Shown here one piece after another: positions 14,581 to 17,472 of a stretch of DNA of 17,472 bases. The DNA is from an uncultured Collinsella sp. (GTDB lineage: Bacteria > Actinomycetota > Coriobacteriia > Coriobacteriales > Coriobacteriaceae), in the NCBI GenBank assembly GCA_900547765.1, contig URIA01000051.1, forward strand, positions 1-17,472, in the 5' to 3' direction. The translations under genes were made by a program, and so were the position numbers. Below the pieces are notes generated by a model, which did no database searches, was not told the origin of the DNA, and saw nothing but the letters and a program-made list of their open reading frames with translations. Position 1 is the first letter of the stretch. Every line of letters begins with the position of its first letter.

Positions 14581-16371
14581 ATGGCAGCCTTGTTCACGAC
14601 CCCCAAACGCAATGACACTACCGCCGGAACCCATGTTGCCGAACCCGACGTTCGCCGTCGCATAGGACTCGCGCACGGCAGCTGGCGCCGCGTGACGCGC
14701 CGCATCGTCGTAGGCGCCGTGTGCGCGCTCACGGTGAGCTCGCTGCTCATGCCGAGCGTCTCGCTCGCGGCGGAATGGGTCAAGGTCGGCGAAACCAAAT
14801 ACAACGCCGGCACTGCGGCGGGCGACGAGACCGGCACCTGGTCGTGGGACGGCGCCGACGACTTGAAGCTCAACAACTATAACGGCGGCGAGATCCAGGC
14901 CGCAGGCAAGCTCAACGTGAATTACTCGGGAAACAACGTCGTCACTGCCGACTGGATCGAAGGCATCAAGGCTTCTCATGGCAAGAATGAGAACGCCGAG
15001 CTCAATATCCAAGGCGACGCGGGCAGCACGCTCAGCGTGACATCTACTGAGGACGCTATCCTCTCCACGGGTAATATCAACATCGACGGAGCCGGATCCG
15101 TCAACGCCACGAGCGCTGGGTTTGATGCCATCGACGCCGAGGGCGATCTCGCTATCAAAGGTTCGGGCAACGTCAACGCCACGGGCGTATCGGATGGCAT
15201 CAGGGCAAACGGCAATATCACGATTGACGACAGCGGGGCCGTCACCGCCAGGGCTACCAAGGACAAGGGTATCGGAACCGACAAGAACCTCACCATCAAG
15301 GGTGGCGGCACAGTCGAGGCAAGCTCAGCCGATAGTGAGGCCATTTGGAGCGGCGGCAACATCAATATCTCGGACGGCAGCCAGGTCAAGGCGAGCTCCG
15401 AGAAAGACGCCGCCGTCGAGGCCAAGGGCAGCCTCGCAGCCACAAACGCCCCCCTCAACGCAAACGGTGTTGAATATGGCGTCTATGCCCACAAGGGCAT
15501 CACACTCGATCATGCAAACGTGACAGTCCGCGCAAGTAAAGGCAGATACGGTGACGCCATTGCCCTCTTCACCTACCAAGACGATATCGTCGTCAAGAAC
15601 GGCTCCACCGTGGACGCGTTTGCGGAAGGCGAGGTTTCGGCTGCATTCTCCACCAGAAACGATCGACCCAACGAGGAGGGTGGCCACATCTACATCAGCG
15701 ACTCCGTTGTCAAGGCCATAGCCCGCTATGTCGAGAACGGCGACGGCCCCATCCCCTACAGCGAAAACCAAGATGGTGAGACGAGCCCCGAGCCCCAAGG
15801 CGAGAACATCGGCATCATCGCCCAGACCAGCGAGGGCGTCACACCCGCAGTCATCTCGATCATCCGCAGCAAGGTAACGGCCGAAGGAGATACAGCGGCA
15901 ATCTTTGCCCGTGCCATGAGCGCTGACGGCAAGACAATCGGCACCATCAAGATTGAGAACGCCGCCATCCAGACGCCCGAAGGCGGCAAGGTCATTGACT
16001 ATCGCAAGCTCCGTGACGGCATCTACGAGGCAGGCCAAGCCATCGGCACAGGCGACGCTGTGATCGACTCCCCCTATAACGAAGCTGTCGCCAAGAGCAT
16101 GGTCATCGCGCCTCCCGAGGTAGCCAAGCCGGAAGACCCCAAGCTCGACGAGACCAAGCCCGCAGAAAGCAAGCCCGCGGAGTCCAAGCAGAGCCCCAGG
16201 CCTGAGGGCTCAAAGCCGACCAAGGCCGTTGCGGCTTCAATCACGAAAGCCAAGACTACCGGCGTGCTCGCGGCAACCGGCGACACCTCGAGTGCGGCCA
16301 TCGTGGCAACCGTCCTTGCGGGAACAGCCGCTATCGCCGCAGGCACCATGGCGAGCCGCAAGCGCTCTTAG
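14581..16371 (+). CDS. Sortase-anchored surface repeat protein, copy 2
   Basis: A 596-residue paralogue of the protein at 12534-14309 with the same plan: basic leader and hydrophobic signal (to about 64), TWSWDGADDLKLNNYNGG, repeats at about 158-296, beta-strand-rich middle, proline-rich linker, LAATG (563-567), hydrophobic stretch and RKRS. The signal region (AHGSWRRVTRRIVVGAVCAL) is identical to copy 1 and the C-terminal anchor nearly so. The exposed repeats and the segment around 385-410 differ more. The linker is longer and has tandem KPAES units (526-535). GGGAG precedes the ATG at 14581 by five bases. The pattern suggests a duplicated adhesin or glycan-binding protein whose exposed part has diverged while secretion and anchoring were kept. 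No partner is encoded nearby. Confidence 0.88.
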   Translation: MAALFTTPKRNDTTAGTHVAEPDVRRRIGLAHGSWRRVTRRIVVGAVCALTVSSLLMPSVSLAAEWVKVGETKYNAGTAAGDETGTWSWDGADDLKLNNYNGGEIQAAGKLNVNYSGNNVVTADWIEGIKASHGKNENAELNIQGDAGSTLSVTSTEDAILSTGNINIDGAGSVNATSAGFDAIDAEGDLAIKGSGNVNATGVSDGIRANGNITIDDSGAVTARATKDKGIGTDKNLTIKGGGTVEASSADSEAIWSGGNINISDGSQVKASSEKDAAVEAKGSLAATNAPLNANGVEYGVYAHKGITLDHANVTVRASKGRYGDAIALFTYQDDIVVKNGSTVDAFAEGEVSAAFSTRNDRPNEEGGHIYISDSVVKAIARYVENGDGPIPYSENQDGETSPEPQGENIGIIAQTSEGVTPAVISIIRSKVTAEGDTAAIFARAMSADGKTIGTIKIENAAIQTPEGGKVIDYRKLRDGIYEAGQAIGTGDAVIDSPYNEAVAKSMVIAPPEVAKPEDPKLDETKPAESKPAESKQSPRPEGSKPTKAVAASITKAKTTGVLAATGDTSSAAIVATVLAGTAAIAAGTMASRKRS

Positions 16372-16428
16372 ACGCCTCTGCGCACATGGCAGCTCCCGCG
16401 AAGGCCCCGAGTCCCAGCACCGTTTAAC

Positions 16429-16466
16429 AACGCCACCGCCGAGCTCCCCTCCGGCGGTGGCGTTTT
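16429..16466 (+). terminator. Terminator after surface-protein gene 2
   Basis: AACGCCACCGCCG (16429-16441) pairs perfectly with CGGCGGTGGCGTT (16452-16464), then TT. This terminator is unrelated to the permease-type one, so it belonged to the original end of the locus. Confidence 0.85.
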
Positions 16467-16578
16467 CCATATGCGTCCGCAGGGTATGCACGAGATTGTC
16501 TTTGGTCTAGCCCAACCTGCATGAGCCGGCGTGCGACAATGGGGGCCGTCGATATCACAACGCCGAGAGAAGCCCGTC

Positions 16579-17244
16579 ATGGAAGCGCATCAAAAGCAGA
16601 TAACCGTTCATGCACAGCATGCCGAAAGCGCACCAGTCATCTATCTTCCCGTGGTCATGGGCGACGGCACGGAGGTTTATGAACGCTGCCGAGAGCTCAA
16701 CTGCCCGCCGTTCACCCTTGTCGCCATTGGAGGGCTCGATTGGAATCACGAGCTGAGCCCCTGGGAATGCGACGGAACTATACGAGATTCCGAGCCCTTT
16801 GGCGGACAGGCTGCTGGTTTTCTTGACGAGTTGTTGAAGCAGATAATCCCAGAGGCCGAATCATCGCTCCCGCAACCGCCCGCCTGGCGCGGCGTTGCCG
16901 GCTACTCCTTGGCGGGTCTTTTTGCACTGTGGGCACTTTGGCAAACAGATGTCTTTGAGCGCGCGGCAAGTGCATCGGGGTCGCTGTGGTTCCCCGGCTT
17001 TATCGACTACGCGCGCGAGCGCACGATGACAGCTACGCCCGACGCCGTCTATCTGTCACTCGGTAAAAAGGAAACCAAGACGCCCAACCGCATGATGAGG
17101 CACGTGCTCGACGACACGCGCGCAATGGAAGAGCTACTCATCGAGCGAGGCATCCCAACAACGCTGGCACTCAACCCCGGCAATCACTTTGCCCAGACCG
17201 ACCTGCGCATGGCCCACGCCATACACTGGATACTGACGCATTAA
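16579..17244 (+). CDS. Alpha/beta hydrolase, Fes/IroE-like esterase
   Basis: A 221-residue alpha/beta hydrolase of the esterase-D/enterochelin-esterase group. Seen: GGLDW (51-55) near the oxyanion hole, GYSLAG (108-113) with nucleophile Ser110, YLSLGKKETKT (158-168) where the acidic triad residue is expected (Glu165), and NPGNHF (199-204) with catalytic His203. It is shorter than most family members (250-300) and has no signal peptide, so it is probably cytoplasmic. The ATG at 16579 is preceded only by a modest GAGAGAAG; the frame is open to 16531 with no better site. Similar proteins cut siderophore or other esters, but no siderophore genes lie nearby, so the substrate is open. It stands alone between two terminators. 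Confidence 0.83.
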   Translation: MEAHQKQITVHAQHAESAPVIYLPVVMGDGTEVYERCRELNCPPFTLVAIGGLDWNHELSPWECDGTIRDSEPFGGQAAGFLDELLKQIIPEAESSLPQPPAWRGVAGYSLAGLFALWALWQTDVFERAASASGSLWFPGFIDYARERTMTATPDAVYLSLGKKETKTPNRMMRHVLDDTRAMEELLIERGIPTTLALNPGNHFAQTDLRMAHAIHWILTH

Positions 17245-17284
17245 AAATGGCATCCACGCGTACATACGCATGGACGCCATTTTT
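17243..17284. terminator. Bidirectional terminator
   Basis: AAAAATGGC (17243-17251) pairs with GCCATTTTT (17276-17284), then TCCA/TGGA and GCG/CGC with two mismatches between. A and T runs on both sides suit termination of the esterase (plus) and of the permease (minus). The left arm begins inside the esterase stop codon. Confidence 0.88.
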
Positions 17285-17304
17285 AATTTGGCTGAACGCA
17301 GCTG

Positions 17305-17472
17305 CTATTCAGCAGTCTCCTCAAGCTCGGAAGTATCGAACTCAAAGTCGTTACCGGGCAGGATGGCGTTGAGCACAATGCCCACCAGCGAGCCCACGGC
17401 AAGGCCCGAAAGCGAAAGGCTCTGTTAGACCAGGATTGACATGCCGACCTGCCGGCTAACTCGCCGTCTCCC
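17305..17472 (-). CDS. Uracil-permease-like NCS2 transporter, C-terminal end only
   Basis: Read on the minus strand, the frame ends QSLSLSGLAVGSLVGIVLNA, then ILPGNDFEFDTSELEETAE and TAG (17307-17305). This looks like the last membrane segment and tail of a UraA-type uracil permease (NCS2), an inner-membrane nucleobase importer. Only about 39 residues can be read: an in-frame TAA lies at 17427-17425, and beyond it to the window edge no frame continues the family pattern convincingly. Either the gene is broken here, or the last 50 bases are assembly or contig-end error. It converges on the esterase and shares its terminator. Confidence 0.6.

Larger units (their letters stand above)
14331..16392 (+). 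repeat. Tandem duplication, copy 2
   Basis: Copy 2 begins immediately where copy 1 ends: permease tail remnant, terminator, upstream region, surface-protein gene 2. Similarity to copy 1 continues about 20 bases past the stop (15 of 21 positions match), placing the end near 16392. Confidence 0.83.

Overview
The window looks like chromosomal DNA from a high-GC, Gram-positive gut actinobacterium of the Coriobacteriia, most likely Collinsella or a close relative. This is inferred from the G+C-rich coding sequence, strong AGGAGG-type ribosome sites, LAxTG-type (class E sortase) wall-anchoring signals, a bile salt hydrolase and the general gene set. No rRNA, tRNA, CRISPR array, insertion sequence or phage gene is visible.

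Layout. Bases 1-77 hold a perfect palindrome. A minus-strand gene (78-890) encodes an acidic, MarR-like winged-helix protein with an RGG-rich tail. Next are a minus-strand DHA2-type MFS exporter (1043-2458) and, divergently, a small peptide-deformylase-like protein (2664-3074). A minus-strand gene (3150-4670) encodes an AlaA-like alanine aminotransferase fused to an N-terminal XRE helix-turn-helix. It has four copies of GTTCAATT around its promoter and a second ribosome site and ATG exactly where a free AlaA would begin. A divergent LysR/EamA-exporter pair follows (4834-6721), then a Kup potassium transporter (6879-9107). Two minus-strand genes come next: a bile salt hydrolase (9189-10154) and a second peptide-deformylase-like protein (10400-10819), separated by a terminator and a long imperfect inverted repeat.

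An AzgA/PbuG-type purine permease (11013-12326) precedes two paralogous, secreted, sortase-anchored repeat proteins (12534-14309 and 14581-16371). These two genes are a head-to-tail tandem duplication of about 2.05 kb. The second copy still carries the last 14 codons of the purine permease and its terminator, so the duplication endpoint can be read directly. An Fes/IroE-like esterase (16579-17244) follows. The window ends in the C-terminus of a uracil-permease-like gene on the minus strand, whose reading frame is disturbed in the last 50 bases.

Functional reading. Most genes are single transcription units with their own terminators, not one operon. The shared theme is life in the intestine: bile salt deconjugation, purine and pyrimidine uptake, potassium uptake, drug or metabolite export and surface display. 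The points most worth following up are the XRE-AlaA fusion with its operator array and internal start, the tandem duplication of the surface protein, the two deformylase-like proteins that each lack a different catalytic residue, and the MarR-RGG protein.
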